Notes: generated by a model not told the origin, from the sequence alone. Positions 25,258-34,054 are shown, counted from the stretch's first letter. The stretch is 64,000 nt of DNA from Lentzea flava (GCF_014648475.1 NZ_BMRE01000014.1:103327-167326), one strand, 5' to 3'. Numbers and translations are program-made.

Positions 25258-26950
25258 CGTAGTCGAGCACCATGTCCTGCGGCAGCTGCGTCCCCGGTCC
25301 CGGCGGGCCGGGGAAGTCGCCGCCCACCGCGTTGTTGATGATGATGAAGAACGGGTGGTCGTAGACCCACGGTCCGCGTGTCGACTCCAGCTGGTTCCTG
25401 TCGACGGTGAAGAAGCGGTTCCCGTCGACGCTGAACGTCATGTGGCTGGAGTCCCACTCGACCGCGAACGTGCGGAACGCCGACCCCGCCGCTGTGCTGA
25501 GGTCGAGCGGCTGCCCGAACCCGCCCGCGCCGTTGTAGGCGGGCGCGTGCAGCGTCGAGTACACCCGGTTCGGTTCGCGGCCGACGTGCTCCATGACGTC
25601 GATCTCGCCGCAGTTCGGCCACGGCGTGCGCTGGTCGAAGAAGTCCGCGCCCAGCAACCAGAACGCAGGCCACAGCCCCTGCGTCGTCGACACCTTGACG
25701 CGTGCCTCGACCCGGCCGTAGGTGAAGCTGAACCTGCCGTGCGTGTTGAGCCGCGCCGACGTGTACTGGCACGTCGTGCTGCCGCTGATCGGATCCCGTG
25801 GGCACGTGCTGCCCGGCGTGACCTCCCTGCGCGCCTGCAGCACCAGGTTGCCGTTGCCGTCGTGCCGGGCGTTGTTGTTGTTCGTGTAGTACTGCAGCTC
25901 GTTGTTCACGCCCGGCCCGGTCTCCGCCTGCCACTTCGAGGCGTCCGGCCCGGTGCCCGCGGGAGCGTTGAACTCGTCGGCCCACACGAGCCGGCCGGGG
26001 AACGACGGGTCCGGTGGCAGCGGCGGAGCGGGTGTGGGGTTGCCTCCGGTGCCGTAGACCTGGAACTCCCACAGCGAGTAGCCGTAGCCGTTCGACCTCG
26101 CCGTGCCGAACATCCTGACGTACCGGCCCTGGCCGCTGACCGTCAGCGTCTCCTTGAAACCGCGGCCCGTCGTCGTCGAGTAGATCTCGCGCCAGTTCGC
26201 GTTGTCGTCGGACACTTCGAGTTTGTAAGCCGTCGCGAAGGCCGGGTCCCACTGCAGCACGACCTTCGAGATCCTCGCCGGTGCTCCCAGGTCGACGGAG
26301 ATCCAGCCGGGATCGACCCAGCCGGTCGTCGCACTGGTCGCCCAGCGGGTGGCGGGATCGCGGTCGAACGCCTTGGCCGGGACGCACTGCCCGCAGTTCG
26401 CGTCGTCCTGGAACGTCGACGCCGCGCCCTGTTTGCCGTACGAGAGCAGGGTTTCCGCGGTTCCGGTGTCGCGCGTGCCGAACACCTGGAACTCCCACAG
26501 CGAGTAACCCCACTGGGTGGCGCGTTCGGTCAGGTCGAGCCGGACGTACCTGCCGGTGCCGTTGACGGTGAGTGTCTGCGTGCCGCCCGGCCCGGTCGCG
26601 GTGCTGTACAAATCGTTCCAGGTGTTGCCGTCCGGAGAGATCCTGAGGCTGAACGCCTTGGCGTGCGCGGTTTCCCACGCGAGCGTCACCTGGTCGACCT
26701 TCGCCGTCGTGCCGAGATCCATCTGGATCCATTGCGGGTCGCCGAACTCGCTCGACCAGCGGGTGCCCAGGTCGCCGTCCACCGCCGCGGCCGGGGTGAA
26801 AGCAGCGTTCTCACTGCTGGAGGCCGTGACGGGACGGCCTTGCGAGAGCAGCGGACCGGCGGCAGCCGCGTGGACCGGGACGAGCAGGGAGGCCGCGACC
26901 AGTGCCGCGGCGGCGAGCGGGAGTCTTCCTCGTTGAAGCCTGCCTGACAT
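25241..26950 (-). CDS. secreted GH16 beta-glucanase with two discoidin-like domains
   Basis: A 569-aa secreted enzyme with signal peptide residues about 1-31. Two F5/8-type-C (CBM32-like) domains at about 33-158 and 165-300 share the ending GYSLWEFQV. A Pro-rich linker leads to the GH16 catalytic domain (about 318-569). Its active-site motif GEIDVME gives Glu449 as nucleophile, Asp451, and Glu454 as acid/base. The Met insertion is typical of laminarinase-type GH16 enzymes, which cut beta-1,3-glucans. A LacI-type operator upstream matches the one before the Opp/GH1 operon. Its 3' end overlaps the GH85 gene by 17 bp. Confidence 0.88.
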   Translation of the reverse strand: MSGRLQRGRLPLAAAALVAASLLVPVHAAAAGPLLSQGRPVTASSSENAAFTPAAAVDGDLGTRWSSEFGDPQWIQMDLGTTAKVDQVTLAWETAHAKAFSLRISPDGNTWNDLYSTATGPGGTQTLTVNGTGRYVRLDLTERATQWGYSLWEFQVFGTRDTGTAETLLSYGKQGAASTFQDDANCGQCVPAKAFDRDPATRWATSATTGWVDPGWISVDLGAPARISKVVLQWDPAFATAYKLEVSDDNANWREIYSTTTGRGFKETLTVSGQGRYVRMFGTARSNGYGYSLWEFQVYGTGGNPTPAPPLPPDPSFPGRLVWADEFNAPAGTGPDASKWQAETGPGVNNELQYYTNNNNARHDGNGNLVLQARREVTPGSTCPRDPISGSTTCQYTSARLNTHGRFSFTYGRVEARVKVSTTQGLWPAFWLLGADFFDQRTPWPNCGEIDVMEHVGREPNRVYSTLHAPAYNGAGGFGQPLDLSTAAGSAFRTFAVEWDSSHMTFSVDGNRFFTVDRNQLESTRGPWVYDHPFFIIINNAVGGDFPGPPGPGTQLPQDMVLDYVRVYQ

Positions 26951-27100
26951 GGATGCTCCTAGGACGGAGAACGGGACCGTGAGAGCGCCCTGGAGGATTC
27001 CGAGCGTCGGCGCAGCGGGCAGGCGATGTCAAGAAAACCGGTACTACTGAACATTTCTTGCGGATTGACGCCCCCAGACGACTGGGCCATGCTCGACTGA

Positions 27101-27115
27101 CGTGAGAGCGCTCTC
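27101..27115. promoter_or_regulatory. LacI-type operator, copy 1
   Basis: CGTGAGAGCGCTCTC contains the perfect 12-bp palindrome GAGAGCGCTCTC (27104-27115). The same 15-mer occurs at 41078-41092 before the Opp/GH1 operon. It lies 37 bp before the DUF1996 gene and in the divergent region of the GH16 gene. A degenerate half copy, GAGAGCGCC, starts at 26981. Confidence 0.75.
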
Positions 27116-27152
27116 CTAACCGCCCGCCCCCTGCAGCGGAGAGGAGGCTTCA

Positions 27153-27989
27153 ATGAAGAAGCCCTTGTCCCAGCTGGCCGCCGTCCTCGCGCTGGCCGCC
27201 GGCGTGCTCAGCGTTCCCGTTACCGCGCAAGGAGAACCCGTCCGCGTCGCCGAGTTCGTCGCGGACTGTCAACTCAGTCACCGCCTTCCCGACGACCCGA
27301 TCGTCCTGCCGAACCTGGCCGGTGCCTCGCACTTCCACGACTTCTTCGGCAACCACTCGACGAACGCCCGCTCGACCCTGCAGTCGCTGGAGGGGCAGAC
27401 CGGAAACTGCAACCCGGCCGCGGACATCTCCTCGTACTGGGTTCCGACCATGTACCGCAACGACACCGCGATCGCCCCGACCGGCATCACCTTCTACTAC
27501 CTCGGTGAGGGCGTGAACAACCCGGCGGCGATCCAGCCGACGCCGTACGGGCTGAAGATCGTGGCGGGCAACGCCAAGGCCACCGGCGACCACGACAGCA
27601 TCGCGCGCTGGTCGTGCCTGCACGCGGGTCACGTCAACCCGTCGAAGAACTTCGTGGAATGCCCGGCGGGCACGATGCTGGAGACCTACCTGGACTTCCC
27701 GCAGTGCTGGGACGGCCGCAACCTCGACTCCGCCGACCACAAGTCGCACATGTCCTACCCTGTCGCGGGCGGATGTCCTGCCACGCACCCGGTTCCGGTG
27801 CCGAAGCTGCGGATGGTGCTGCGGTATCCGGTCAACGGCAGCACGGCCGGGGTCAGGCTCTCGTCCGGCACCGGGCAGACGATGCACGGCGACTTCTTCA
27901 ACGTGTGGCCGCGTGCCGAGATGGAACGCCGCGTCCGCAACTGCATCAACGTGGTGATGAAATGCGATCACGCCGGCAACCACGGCTGA
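27153..27989 (+). CDS. secreted DUF1996 protein
   Basis: A 278-aa secreted protein with signal peptide residues about 1-27. The DUF1996 signature FVADCQLSHRLPDDPIV and the His-rich SHFHDFFGNH are present, together with further conserved HKSHMSYP and a late HGDFFNVW. Cys residues in CLHAGH, CPAG, QCWDGR and GGCPATHP suggest disulfides. The clustered histidines could bind metal. No activity is established for the family here. It is divergent from the GH16 beta-glucanase gene and shares the LacI-type operator, so it may act on the same polysaccharide. The ribosome binding site GGAGAGGAGG is strong. Confidence 0.82.
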   Translation: MKKPLSQLAAVLALAAGVLSVPVTAQGEPVRVAEFVADCQLSHRLPDDPIVLPNLAGASHFHDFFGNHSTNARSTLQSLEGQTGNCNPAADISSYWVPTMYRNDTAIAPTGITFYYLGEGVNNPAAIQPTPYGLKIVAGNAKATGDHDSIARWSCLHAGHVNPSKNFVECPAGTMLETYLDFPQCWDGRNLDSADHKSHMSYPVAGGCPATHPVPVPKLRMVLRYPVNGSTAGVRLSSGTGQTMHGDFFNVWPRAEMERRVRNCINVVMKCDHAGNHG

Positions 27990-28429
27990 TCGTGCTCCTG
28001 CTGGCAGGCGTCCTCCTCTCGGCCTGCCAGCAGGAACCACCACCACCTCAGAACACTTACGGCACAACGGAACGCGCGTTCGTCGAACTGGCGATCGCGA
28101 CCGACGAGCAGGCGTTGAAACTCGTGGAGCTCGCCGGAAAGCCCGAGCTGGTGGAGAACCGCCTGGCCGAGCTCGCGGAGTTGCGGAAGCTGCTCGACGC
28201 GCCGTACGTGAACAACCACGCCGGCCACGACATGCCCGGCATGCCGACGGATGCGGAGATCCAGCTGGCGGCGACCGATCCGGACGCGCTCGAGCAGTTC
28301 GTCCACGCGCATCTCACCGAGTCGCTGGAGGTGCTGCGCTCGGCGGGACCCGCGATCACCCACCCGCCGACCGCCGAGGTGGTCGAGCTGATGGAGCGCC
28401 ACCGCACGGCCGAGCTGGCCGTCAGGTAG
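27962..28429 (+). CDS. lipoprotein, DUF305-like
   Basis: A 155-aa protein with a lipoprotein signal (residues 1-22, LLLAGVLLSAC). The rest is helical: FVELAIATDEQALKLVELAG recalls the DUF305 four-helix fold, but the usual HH metal pair of that family is replaced by Thr-Asp. A short HDMPGMP segment, common in DUF305, remains. ATG 27962 lies 28 bp inside the end of the DUF1996 gene, so the two are translationally linked. The family call is tentative and the function unknown. Confidence 0.6.
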   Translation: MRSRRQPRLIVLLLAGVLLSACQQEPPPPQNTYGTTERAFVELAIATDEQALKLVELAGKPELVENRLAELAELRKLLDAPYVNNHAGHDMPGMPTDAEIQLAATDPDALEQFVHAHLTESLEVLRSAGPAITHPPTAEVVELMERHRTAELAVR

Positions 28430-29081
28430 TGCGCAGCCGGATCGGCATGTCCCTGGCGACGGCCCACGTCCCCGCCAGCGCGATCAGGAACGCCAGCACC
28501 GACACGGCGTGCCAGCCGGAGCCGAGCAGCACCGGCACGTTGCGGATGAACGGCAGGTTCCCCGATCCCGGGATCCCCGCCGTCGTGACGACCGCCAGCG
28601 CGAGCCCGACCGGCACCGAGAAGATGCCGCCCGCACCGAACCGGTCGAACGCCGCCGCGCAGAACATCCCGACCGCGCACCAGACCAGGAACATCAGGAA
28701 GTACGCGAGCGGTGTGCCGTGCTCGTCCGCACGCCAGTCCATCACCGCGTAGATCCCGCCCTCGACCACGAACCCGAGCCACGCGACCAAGGCCATCGCC
28801 AGCGCGAGCACCACCGAGAACCCCGATGCGGCAACGAGGAACTCGCGGCGGGTGCGGCCGTGCGCGACCGCGATCGGCAGCAGGTTGTGGATCACGTAGA
28901 CGCCGACCCAGAGCAGGAACCAGCGCGCGATCTGCGACGTGACGACGTTCCACGCGCTGATCTCGACACCGCGGAACGCCGAGACGATGAACGTGACCAC
29001 GACGGCGAACGCGAACACGCCCGCCGCCACCAGCGCGCTGTACGCGGTCAGCGTCTTCGCCAGGACCCGGAAGATCTTCAC
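28422..29081 (-). CDS. ABC transporter membrane protein
   Basis: A 219-aa protein with about six hydrophobic helices (residues 12-36, 48-66, 80-103, 121-145, 150-170, 190-210) and no catalytic motif. It follows the ATPase gene with a 4-bp GTGA overlap and belongs to the GntR (YtrA-type)-controlled unit, so it is the permease part of that transporter. Such transporters respond to cell-wall antibiotics in Bacillus; the cargo here is unknown. It overlaps the convergent lipoprotein gene by 8 bp. Confidence 0.75.
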   Translation of the reverse strand: MKIFRVLAKTLTAYSALVAAGVFAFAVVVTFIVSAFRGVEISAWNVVTSQIARWFLLWVGVYVIHNLLPIAVAHGRTRREFLVAASGFSVVLALAMALVAWLGFVVEGGIYAVMDWRADEHGTPLAYFLMFLVWCAVGMFCAAAFDRFGAGGIFSVPVGLALAVVTTAGIPGSGNLPFIRNVPVLLGSGWHAVSVLAFLIALAGTWAVARDMPIRLRTT

Positions 29082-29953
29082 CGCTTGCCTCCCACCGGTT
29101 CGGTGAGGTGGACGAACAGGTCCTGCAACGCGATCGGGCCGAGCTCCAGCCCGAGCTGACGCGCGCGGATCAGCTGCTCGTCGTCCAGGCTCCCGTAGAC
29201 CATCGCGGCCTTGGTGCGCCCCAACGACCTCTCGCTCAGCACGGTCAGCCCGGCGGTGAACTCGTCGACGTCGGCGGCGTTGCCCGTGACCTCGGTGCCG
29301 CGCGAGCGCAGCACGTCCGCCTCCTCCTGCAGCACCAGCCGGCCGTTGTCGATGATCACGACCTCCTCCAGCAGTGAGGCCAGCTCCTCGATGAGGTGGG
29401 TGGAGATGATGATCGTGCGCGGGTGGGCCATGAAGTCGTTGAGCAGGGCGTCGTAGAACGCGTACCGGGTTGGCGTGTCCATGCCGAGGTGCGACTCGTC
29501 GAGCATCGTGAGCGGCGAGCGGCTGGCGAGCGCGATCACGACGCCCAGCGCGGACCGCTGCCCCAGCGACAGCTCGCCGACCTTGGTCTTCAGCGGGATC
29601 TTGAACAGCTCGACCAGGTCGAGCGCGTACGCGTTGTCCCACGTGTCGCGCCAAGCCGCGCCGTACTCCAGCACGTAGGAGACCTTGTCGCCCTTGTCCG
29701 CGGCGTCGGCGCTGTGGCGCACCAGGCACACCTTCCCCATCGCGGCGGCGTTCTCGAAGACCGGCTCACCGTCGAGCCGCACGGAACCGATCGGCCTGCG
29801 GTACCCGGCGAGCGCCGACATCAGGCTGGTCTTGCCGGAGCCGTTGCGCCCGAGCAGGCCGTAAATCTTGTTTCCCGACAACGAAAAGCTCATGTCGTCG
29901 ATGGCGGTGACGTCCCCGTAACGCACCGTCAAGCCCTGCACGTCGACGCGCAT
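29078..29953 (-). CDS. ABC transporter ATP-binding protein (YtrB-like)
   Basis: A 291-aa ATPase. Walker A is GRNGSGKTS (residues about 36-44), the signature is the degenerate ELSLGQRSALG and Walker B is LTMLDESHLGMD. The signature and Walker B depart from the canonical LSGGQ and DEP, as in many YtrB-type ATPases. The ATG at 29953 shares one base with the GntR stop (TGATG) and has AAGGGGG upstream; an in-frame GTG lies one codon earlier. It is encoded between its GntR regulator and its membrane partner. Confidence 0.83.
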   Translation of the reverse strand: MRVDVQGLTVRYGDVTAIDDMSFSLSGNKIYGLLGRNGSGKTSLMSALAGYRRPIGSVRLDGEPVFENAAAMGKVCLVRHSADAADKGDKVSYVLEYGAAWRDTWDNAYALDLVELFKIPLKTKVGELSLGQRSALGVVIALASRSPLTMLDESHLGMDTPTRYAFYDALLNDFMAHPRTIIISTHLIEELASLLEEVVIIDNGRLVLQEEADVLRSRGTEVTGNAADVDEFTAGLTVLSERSLGRTKAAMVYGSLDDEQLIRARQLGLELGPIALQDLFVHLTEPVGGKR

Positions 29954-30318
29954 CACACGGCCCCCTTCTCGTGCTGCTCGATGCGGCGGATGACGTCGGC
30001 GAGCGGAATGCCGATGGCCCGCGCCTCCGCGACCATCGGGTCCACGACCTCGCCGAAGAAGGTCTCCCTCCCCTGTGCCCGCAGCATGTCGCGAGCCTGC
30101 GCGCTCACGAACATCCCGATCCCCCTCTTCTTGTAGAGCACCTTCTCGTCCACGAGCTGCTGAAACGCCTTCGCCGCGGTCGCCGGGTTGATCCGGTAGT
30201 AGGCGGCGTACTGGTTGGTCGACATGACCTGCTCGTCCGCCTTCAACGCACCGCTGAGCACGTCCGCCTTGATCCGGTCGGCGATCTGGCGGTAGATCGG
30301 GCTCCGGTCGTCGAACAT
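29953..30318 (-). CDS. GntR family regulator, YtrA subfamily
   Basis: A 121-aa short GntR protein. The winged HTH spans residues about 8-75 (PIYRQIADRIKADVLSGAL, NPATAAKAFQQLVDEKVLYKKRGIGMFV). A short helical tail of about 40 residues follows, the mark of the YtrA subfamily, which regulates linked ABC transporters. A 24-bp inverted repeat 12 bp upstream of the start matches the subfamily's GGTTC...GAACC operator form, so it should repress its own operon. Confidence 0.87.
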   Translation of the reverse strand: MFDDRSPIYRQIADRIKADVLSGALKADEQVMSTNQYAAYYRINPATAAKAFQQLVDEKVLYKKRGIGMFVSAQARDMLRAQGRETFFGEVVDPMVAEARAIGIPLADVIRRIEQHEKGAV

Positions 30319-30330
30319 CGCTACTTCCTT

Positions 30331-30354
30331 GGTTCGTTACTCATGTAATGAACC
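30331..30354. promoter_or_regulatory. YtrA-type operator
   Basis: GGTTCGTTAC (30331-30340) and GTAATGAACC (30345-30354) form an inverted repeat with one mismatch around TCAT. It lies between the YtrA-like gene and the divergent DMT-type transporter gene. Confidence 0.75.
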
Positions 30355-30381
30355 ATAGCAGTAGCGGCGTAGGATTGGCAC

Positions 30382-31200
30382 GTGGTCGGGGTCGCGATCC
30401 TGTGCGCGGTGCTCGCCGCCGGGTGCAGCGCGCTCGGCGCGATGTGGCAGCACGCCGGTGTGCGGGAAGTACCCGGCCTGAAGCTGACCTCGGCGTACCG
30501 GCTGATGTCGTCACGCCGGTGGGTCTACGGGTTCCTGATCCTGCTGGCGTGCGCGGTCCTGCAGGTCCTCGCACTGGCTCTCGCACCCGTTTCCGTGGTG
30601 GCTCCGTTGAACGCGCTGGCCATCCCGATCATCGCGGTGGCGCGGGCGCGGAGGATCACCGGACTGCTCGCGGTGGCGGTGCTGGTCGCCACCGCCGGCA
30701 TCGTGGTGTTCGTGTCGATCACAGCGGGCGAGGCCGTGCCGACCGAGGTGTCGGCGAAGGTCGCGTTGCAGGCCGGGCAACTCGTGCTCGCGGGAGTGCT
30801 CGTCTGCACGGTGGTGGCGACCTTCCAGACAGGGGCGGTCCGCGCGCTGGCTCTCGCCGTGGGCGCCGGGATCGCGTACGGGCTCGTCGCCGTGCTGGTC
30901 CGCGACGTCACGACCACGCTGCCGCGGATCGAGTGGCTCTCGTTGACCGGACTGGCCGTGGCCTTCCTCGTGGGGGCCTGGTTCATCCAGCTCGGGTACG
31001 CCGCGGGGCCGCCGGACGTCGTCGTGGCCGGGCAGACCGTCGTGAACCCGATCGTGGCGGCGTGGATCGGCATCAAGCTGCTCGGCGAGGGCACCGGCAT
31101 GAGCGGGCTCACCCAGGCAGGTCTCGTGATCAGCGCGATCGGCGCGGTGACCGGCACCGTCGTGCTGGCGCACTACCACCGTGTCAGGGTGGAGGCATGA
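30382..31200 (+). CDS. DMT/EamA-like membrane transporter
   Basis: A 272-aa integral membrane protein with about nine or ten hydrophobic helices and small soluble loops. The two-fold repeat arrangement and the motif LALAPVSVVAPLNALAIPIIA resemble the DMT superfamily, near EamA and NIPA-like members. These move small metabolites or Mg2+; the substrate is not determined. The GTG start at 30382 leaves only 27 bp to the YtrA operator, so the regulator may also affect it. It overlaps the following reductase-like gene by 4 bp. Confidence 0.75.
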   Translation: MVGVAILCAVLAAGCSALGAMWQHAGVREVPGLKLTSAYRLMSSRRWVYGFLILLACAVLQVLALALAPVSVVAPLNALAIPIIAVARARRITGLLAVAVLVATAGIVVFVSITAGEAVPTEVSAKVALQAGQLVLAGVLVCTVVATFQTGAVRALALAVGAGIAYGLVAVLVRDVTTTLPRIEWLSLTGLAVAFLVGAWFIQLGYAAGPPDVVVAGQTVVNPIVAAWIGIKLLGEGTGMSGLTQAGLVISAIGAVTGTVVLAHYHRVRVEA

Positions 31201-31877
31201 CATTCGTCGTCACGGGTGGCACCGGCTCGCTGGGCAGGCATGTCGTCGCCGCGTTGCCGGGCGCGAAGGCCGTCTCGCGGTCCACTGGCACGGATCTGTT
31301 GCGCGGCACGGGTTTGAGTGCACTGCGCGCGGACGTTGTGGTGCATTGCGCCACGTCGTTCCGCCGCGAGGTCGACATGGCACGGGCGGTGCTGTCGGCC
31401 AGGCCCGCGCACCTCGTCTACATCTCGATCGTCGGCTGCGACCGCGTCCCGCTCCCGTACTACAAGCAGAAGCACGCGGCCGAGCGCCTGATCGCCGGCT
31501 CCGGTGTGCCGCACACGATCCTGCGCGCCACGCAGTTCCACTCGTTGCTGCGCCGCATGTTCGACAGCACGTCGAAGCTGCCGCTGATGCTCGTGCCGGG
31601 CTTCGCGTTCCAGCCGGTCGACGAGGCCGAGGTCGGCGTGGAACTGGCCTCGCTCGCCCAGGCGGCGCCGTCCGGCATCGCACCGGAGATGGGCGGCCCC
31701 GAGATCCGTGAGGCCGTCGACTTCGCACGGATGTACCTGGCCGCAACGGGAAAGAAGCGCACACTGGTGCCGTTGAAGGTGCCGGGAGCGACGTACCGCG
31801 CCTACCGCGCGGGCGGGAACCTGACTCCCGGCCGCGCGGTGGGCGAGCGGACGTTCGCGGACTACCTCAGCGGATAG
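31197..31877 (+). CDS. NAD(P)-binding atypical SDR (NmrA-like)
   Basis: A 226-aa Rossmann protein. The nucleotide-binding motif TGGTGSLGRHV lies at residues 6-16. A YYKQKHAAE segment (about 87-95) holds Tyr and Lys in the YxxxK position. It resembles atypical SDR/NmrA proteins that bind NAD(P)H or reduce small ketones. ATG 31197 overlaps the transporter stop (ATGA), so it is coupled to it. Substrate unknown. Its 3' end overlaps the convergent MbtH gene by 11 bp. Confidence 0.8.
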   Translation: MTFVVTGGTGSLGRHVVAALPGAKAVSRSTGTDLLRGTGLSALRADVVVHCATSFRREVDMARAVLSARPAHLVYISIVGCDRVPLPYYKQKHAAERLIAGSGVPHTILRATQFHSLLRRMFDSTSKLPLMLVPGFAFQPVDEAEVGVELASLAQAAPSGIAPEMGGPEIREAVDFARMYLAATGKKRTLVPLKVPGATYRAYRAGGNLTPGRAVGERTFADYLSG

Positions 31878-32061
31878 AGGCGGGACGCAGGTCGGTCCAG
31901 TTCTCCTCCACGTACGCCAGGCAGGCGTCGCGGCTGTCCTCGCCGAAGACCTTGGTCCACCCGGCGGGCACCTCCGCGAACGTCGGCCACAGCGAGTGCT
32001 GCTGTTCGTCGTTGACGAGCACGAAGAACCGGCCCTGCGGGTCCTCGAACGGGTTGGTCAT
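31867..32061 (-). CDS. mbtH: MbtH family protein
   Basis: A 64-aa MbtH-like protein with the invariant pattern: NPFEDPQGRFFVLVNDEQQ, SLWPTFAEVPAGW and the C-terminal ENWTDLRP. These small proteins bind and activate adenylation domains of nonribosomal peptide synthetases. No NRPS is in this window, so it must serve one elsewhere. It lies 22 bp downstream of the N-hydroxylase gene and probably shares the iron-regulated promoter, which points to siderophore synthesis. Confidence 0.93.
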   Translation of the reverse strand: MTNPFEDPQGRFFVLVNDEQQHSLWPTFAEVPAGWTKVFGEDSRDACLAYVEENWTDLRPASIR

Positions 32062-32083
32062 GACTCTCCTCGATCCTTTCGTG

Positions 32084-33340
32084 CTACCCCACGTGTGCCG
32101 CGAGCTCCGGCACGGGTTCGGTGGTCGTCCGCGGCCTGCGCAGGACGGACTCGAGAATCTCCCCGACCCGCACCGCGGTGTTCGAGAGCAGCGACGACGT
32201 GATGCCGTGGGTGTGTTCCGTCCCGCCCTGCAGGTAGATCCCGCCGCGGATCTCGTCGGTCGTGACGACCCGGTAGTCGCGCGTGACCCGCAACCGGCCG
32301 TGCTCGTCGCGCTCGCAGTGGTCGGCGAGATCGCCGAGCAGCCTGACCGGGTTCGCCGGCCGGTACCCGGTCGCGTACACGATGACGTCCGCGTCGATCG
32401 GCAGCCTCCCGCCGTCGGCGAGCGACTCGATCACGCACTTGCCGTCGGCGTTCACGTCGGTGAGCCGCGAGGTGTTGTGCAGCAACAACCTCTGCCTGCC
32501 GACGACCTTCTCCCGGTAGACCCGCCGGTACAGCTCCTCGATCAGGTCGTGGTCGACCACGCCGTAGTTGGTGTTGGCGTGGTAGCCCATCAGCCGCTGC
32601 TTGACGTCCTCCGGCGCCCGGTAGAACTCGTCGACCGCCTCCGGGTCGAAGATCCGGTTCGCGAACGAGCTGTCGTCGGCGGGGCTGTACCCGTAGCGGG
32701 CGAAGACCCCGTGCACCTCGGCCTCTGGGAACCGGTCGTGGAAGAACGCCACGGCCTCGGCCGCGCTCTGGCCCGCACCCACGACGACGACGTGCCGCGG
32801 GTTTTCGAGGGTGCCGACCTTGTGCAGCAGGTCGCGGTTGTGCCAGATCCGCTCGCCCGCCTCGACGCCGTCCGGCAGGCACGCCTCAAGGCCGGTCGCC
32901 AGCACCACGTTGCGCGTCCTGACCAGCTCGTCGCCGACGGCGATCTCGAACCCGTCGCCGTCGGCGCGGATTCCCTGCACCTCGGCGCCGTACGACACGT
33001 GGTGCGCGACCCTTTCGGCCGCCCACTCGAAGTAGTCGTGGAACTCCTTGCGCAACGGGAAGAGGTTCTTGTGGTTGACGAAGTCGATCAGCCGGCCGCG
33101 GTCGCGCAGGTAGCACAGGAAGCTGTAGCTGCTCGTGGGATTGCGCAGCGTCACCAGGTCCTTGAGGAACGACACCTGCATGGTGGCGTCCTCCAGCAGC
33201 ATCCCCCGGTGCCAGCCGAACTTCGGCTGCCGCTCGAAGAAGCGCGCCCGGACGGGCCGCGAGTGTTCTTCCACCGCGATCGCGAGAGCGAGGTTGGACG
33301 GGCCGAAACCGATTCCGGCCAGGTCTAACACCGGGTTCAT
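32084..33340 (-). CDS. L-lysine/L-ornithine N-monooxygenase (siderophore)
   Basis: A 418-aa flavin N-hydroxylating monooxygenase of the SidA/IucD/PvdA family. The FAD motif is GIGFGPSNLALA (residues about 9-20), substrate-side residues are in MQVSFLKDLVTLRNPTS, the NADPH motif is VVVGAGQSAAE, and the later ATGYRPANP is the family ATGY motif. It hydroxylates the side-chain amine of ornithine or lysine using NADPH and O2, giving hydroxamates for siderophores. Which amino acid is used cannot be decided here. A palindromic iron box lies 48 bp upstream, so iron repression through DmdR/IdeR is expected. Confidence 0.9.
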   Translation of the reverse strand: MNPVLDLAGIGFGPSNLALAIAVEEHSRPVRARFFERQPKFGWHRGMLLEDATMQVSFLKDLVTLRNPTSSYSFLCYLRDRGRLIDFVNHKNLFPLRKEFHDYFEWAAERVAHHVSYGAEVQGIRADGDGFEIAVGDELVRTRNVVLATGLEACLPDGVEAGERIWHNRDLLHKVGTLENPRHVVVVGAGQSAAEAVAFFHDRFPEAEVHGVFARYGYSPADDSSFANRIFDPEAVDEFYRAPEDVKQRLMGYHANTNYGVVDHDLIEELYRRVYREKVVGRQRLLLHNTSRLTDVNADGKCVIESLADGGRLPIDADVIVYATGYRPANPVRLLGDLADHCERDEHGRLRVTRDYRVVTTDEIRGGIYLQGGTEHTHGITSSLLSNTAVRVGEILESVLRRPRTTTEPVPELAAHVG

Positions 33341-33387
33341 CGCGATCCTCCTGGCACCCTGGGCGTCGTAAAGTAACCCTAACTTAA

Positions 33388-33403
33388 CTAAGGCATACCT
33401 TAG
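33388..33403 (-). promoter_or_regulatory. iron-box-like operator (DmdR/IdeR type)
   Basis: CTAAGGCATACCTTAG is a perfect 16-bp palindrome (CTAAGG/CCTTAG around CATA), extended by flanking TTAA and CTAG. It resembles the TTAGG...CCTAA boxes of DtxR-family repressors. The remaining bases between 33341 and 33454 show no other feature. Confidence 0.7.
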
Positions 33404-33454
33404 CTAGTGCATTCGGACGTGATCTACGCCGCTGGCGGGTGACTTGACCGGAAC

Positions 33455-34054
33455 TCAAGGGCTGACGATCAGGCGCGTGGTGGCGAGCAGAGCGCTCGCG
33501 GTCAGCCCGAACATGGCGTGGAAGCTGTCGCTGAAGTGGCTCGGCGAGGCGAACCCCGCCTCGGCGGACGCCCTGGTCAGGTCCGCGCCCCTGCTGACGG
33601 CGCCCGCGACGTGCACCATCCGCGCCCACAACCGGTACCGGCGAAAACTCGTGCCCGCGCCGGCCGGGAAGAGGTGCAGGAACCGGGAGGTCGACAGGCC
33701 GACCCCGGCGGCGACCTGTGCGGCGTTCAGGCCGGGGTCCGACCGCAGGAGCGCGATCGCGGTGCGGATCCGGTCGTCCGCGGTGTCGGTCAGGCCCGGT
33801 TCGAGGTAGAGGAACAGCATCCGGCCGTCCGAGATGACCTGGTGTCTCGTTCGCGCGGGGATCAGCACCCCGCGGACGTCGCGTTCGCCGTCGCCGGTGC
33901 GGAGGGTGAACGGGCCGTCGACGCCGTAGGCGAAGCAGTCCACCGAGCCGGAGTGGGCGTCCAGCTTCAGCGACGGCCCCAGGTAGGCGGCGTGACCGAG
34001 CCGGACCCAGATCGTCGCCCGGCAGCACGTTTCCGGAAGCGCGGACTCCTCCAC
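33455..34054 (-). CDS. AraC family transcriptional regulator
   Basis: A 199-aa regulator. An N-terminal cupin-like sensing half (residues about 25-95) is followed by two HTH motifs of the AraC domain (about 100-195), including AAQVAAGVGLSTSRFLHLFP and RASAEAGFASPSHFSDSFHAMFG. It is divergent from the DUF4345 gene, 18 bp away, so it probably controls that gene. The inducer is unknown. Confidence 0.85.
   Translation of the reverse strand: MEESALPETCCRATIWVRLGHAAYLGPSLKLDAHSGSVDCFAYGVDGPFTLRTGDGERDVRGVLIPARTRHQVISDGRMLFLYLEPGLTDTADDRIRTAIALLRSDPGLNAAQVAAGVGLSTSRFLHLFPAGAGTSFRRYRLWARMVHVAGAVSRGADLTRASAEAGFASPSHFSDSFHAMFGLTASALLATTRLIVSP

Noticed and set aside
32084..33340. Possibility of a complete siderophore cluster
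   Set aside because: Only the N-hydroxylase and MbtH genes are present; no NRPS, transporter or reductase is found.
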